A program made the translations under genes and the position numbers. From contig JABSSW010000127.1 in NCBI GenBank assembly GCA_018902385.1, positions 1-20,614 on the forward strand: a stretch of 20,614 nucleotides of DNA, in the 5' to 3' direction. Origin of the DNA: Physcia stellaris. Its lineage: Eukaryota; Ascomycota; Lecanoromycetes; Caliciales; Physciaceae. Positions within the stretch are counted from its first letter, which is position 1. The number at the start of each line of letters is the position of its first letter. Positions 19,290 through 20,614 of the stretch are shown here, one piece after another. The notes under the pieces were generated by a model. It was not told where the DNA came from. It worked only from the letters and a program-made list of their open reading frames with translations, and ran no database searches.

Positions 19290-20329
19290 GTGCGAATCAA
19301 TCGACGAAAATTTGAAATATTATTAATTTCAACGATTTTGTTATCGTTATTATTGCAATCAATGTTTGCAATAACATCGATTGCGATAACGATTCAAACA
19401 CAATTCGATCAATCATCAAATGAAAATGAAAATATTTTCATGAACGATGAAAACGATTCGATGTTTTCGTTGTCAATTTCATCGTCGTTCGATATCGCGA
19501 ATGAAAAATTCGAATCGACGAACGAAAACGAAATATCAAAAGAAAATCGTTAATCTTTTTTATTGCGTGCAATTTTTTTTTTGCTGAGATTAAAATTTTC
19601 AAATTACAAAAACAAAATTTTCGAATATCAAAAAAAAATGAAAAGAAAATCATTTTTGAATGCGTTTCGTATCAAAATTTTTCATGTATTCATCAAATCA
19701 ATTCGCATGCTAAATACATTGTCGCTTTCGATGAAATCGAAATTATTACAAAAATCAATTCGTTCAAATTCGAAATCTTTGCAACAGTGTATTATCGCGA
19801 TATTGTTTCGCAAAATTCGAAATTTTCGAAATTTTCGAAATTCGCTTTCAATTTTTCAATTTGTTTTGTGATTTTTTCGTGTGTTTTTTCGTTTTGATTT
19901 CGTTTTTGTTTTTAAGTTTTTCTAAGTCGAAATGCATTGACTGTACATTTAATTGATCATTGACTATATATCTGATTTGAAAACGATTAAGTCGAAACTT
20001 TCGATGTTGAAAAATTAATTTTGATCGATAACTTATCGATAATTTCGAAAATTTCGAAATTGCACGCAATAAAAAAATATACAAATAACGATTTTTATTT
20101 TCAATTAATTGATAAATCGATTGTTAATCTTAAAACGATGTCGTTTTTTGACGAAATCAAAATTTTTTTTACGATTGATTCAAAATTTGAAAACGTCGTC
20201 AAAATGAAAAATAATCGTTCGAACGTGTTATGTTTTCGTCGTCAAATTTTAAAAATCGATCGTTGCGTTACGACGTCAAAAAAACGTTCGATCGTTCGAT
20301 GTCGTGATATCGATAACGTTAAAAATTAA
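19290..20329 (+). pseudogene. Decayed coding remnant of an unidentified element
   Basis: Three successive plus frames follow one another: 19290-19553 (ending in a Ser/Asn/Glu-rich acidic stretch, SSNENEN, FESTNENEISKENR), 19563-19871 (Lys/Arg/Asn-rich basic) and 20021-20329 (ending in a basic NRSNVLCFRRQ...RSIVRCRD stretch). Alternating acidic and basic disordered segments fit a Gag-like or other element-encoded nucleic-acid-binding protein, but no zinc knuckle or enzyme motif is visible. Gaps with stops separate the frames. Confidence 0.3.
19814..19844. repeat. Short 10-bp tandem repeat
   Basis: Three units of about TTCGAAATTT; each contains the TTCGAA palindrome. Confidence 0.6.
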
Positions 20330-20614
20330 AAATTTCGTAAAACATGATTTTCGAAATGAAAATTGAAAAAAACGATGAATTTTTTTGTTAAAAATTAAAA
20401 ATTTGACGTTGAACGTTATTTGTTTTTATAAATTATATTACGAAAAAACAATATTATAAAAAACGATTTTATCGTGTTCGCGTTATATACGACGACACGA
20501 AAAAATCAATCGATTATTTTTTGATTGTATTAATTTATGATTTATTCGTATTTCAAATTCAATTTCACAAAACGAAACAAAAATGCGAAAATTTGAATAA
20601 TAAATACGATTTTT
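20330..20614. other. AT-rich tail of the window, nothing recognisable
   Basis: Same mutation signature; no repeat pair, motif or convincing frame. The repeat block continues past the window edge. Confidence 0.5.

Larger units (their letters stand above)
3715..20614. other. AT-rich domain with a CpY-directed RIP-like mutation signature
   Basis: From 3715 to the end CC and GG are nearly absent and CT and AG rare, whereas CA, TG and CG are common. My hand count of 9001-9300 gives CA 16, TG 23, CG 20, CT 4, AG 4, CC 1, GG 0. In 1-3714 all are common. The change is sharp and falls at the end of the unmutated part of the left LTR-like copy. Confidence 0.85.

Noticed and set aside
3715-20614. Canonical CpA-type RIP
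   Set aside because: CpA and TpG are among the most common dinucleotides here and TpA is not enriched; substitutions between repeat copies fall mainly at CpT and CpC.
3715-20614. Mitochondrial DNA, given the AT content
   Set aside because: Complete LTR elements with target duplications, a Ty3/Gypsy polyprotein and a sharp join to normal-composition DNA fit nuclear repeat DNA; no mitochondrial gene or tRNA was seen.

Overview
The window looks like nuclear DNA of a filamentous ascomycete (Pezizomycotina). It joins a normal-composition segment (about 1-3714) to a very AT-rich repeat block (about 3715-20614). The AT-rich block is made of LTR retrotransposons that carry a dense, strand-symmetric C-to-T / G-to-A mutation load, as left by repeat-induced point mutation (RIP). 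The genus cannot be named from the sequence.

Layout. 1-1625 (minus) holds the 5' part of a gene for a trypsin-like (PA-clan) serine-protease-like protein. It reads well from its Met but needs five small frame changes, so it is a pseudogene or an indel-rich assembly. 1626-3572 has no convincing intact gene; it contains an 11-bp tandem repeat and a 460-bp inverted repeat (2593-3053). 3573-7347 is bounded by a ~225-bp direct repeat (LTR-like) and holds Gag-like remnants and a 69-bp tandem repeat. 7397-14897 is a complete but dead Ty3/Gypsy element on the minus strand: two 217-bp LTRs, a perfect 5-bp target duplication CATCA, and Gag, protease, RT, RNase H and integrase in that order. 16244-18024 is a short LTR element (1.78 kb, LTRs 180/182 bp, target duplication AAACG) without recognisable pol; the end of its internal region resembles that of the large Gypsy. 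14903-16238 and 18030-20614 are older AT-rich relics that I could not assign.

The main result is the mutation signature. In three pairs of repeats in the window, nearly all substitutions are C/T or G/A, and they fall at CpT and CpC (ApG and GpG on the other strand), rarely at CpA and never at CpG in my hand alignments. Throughout the AT-rich block CC, GG, CT and AG are almost gone, while CA, TG and CG are abundant. Canonical RIP hits CpA, so this is close to its reverse and would be missed by the usual RIP indices. It explains the decay of the Gypsy proteins: tryptophan codons became TGA, Gln and CGA-Arg codons survived, and catalytic aspartates became asparagine. The left copy of the first repeat pair is almost unmutated and records the ancestral state.
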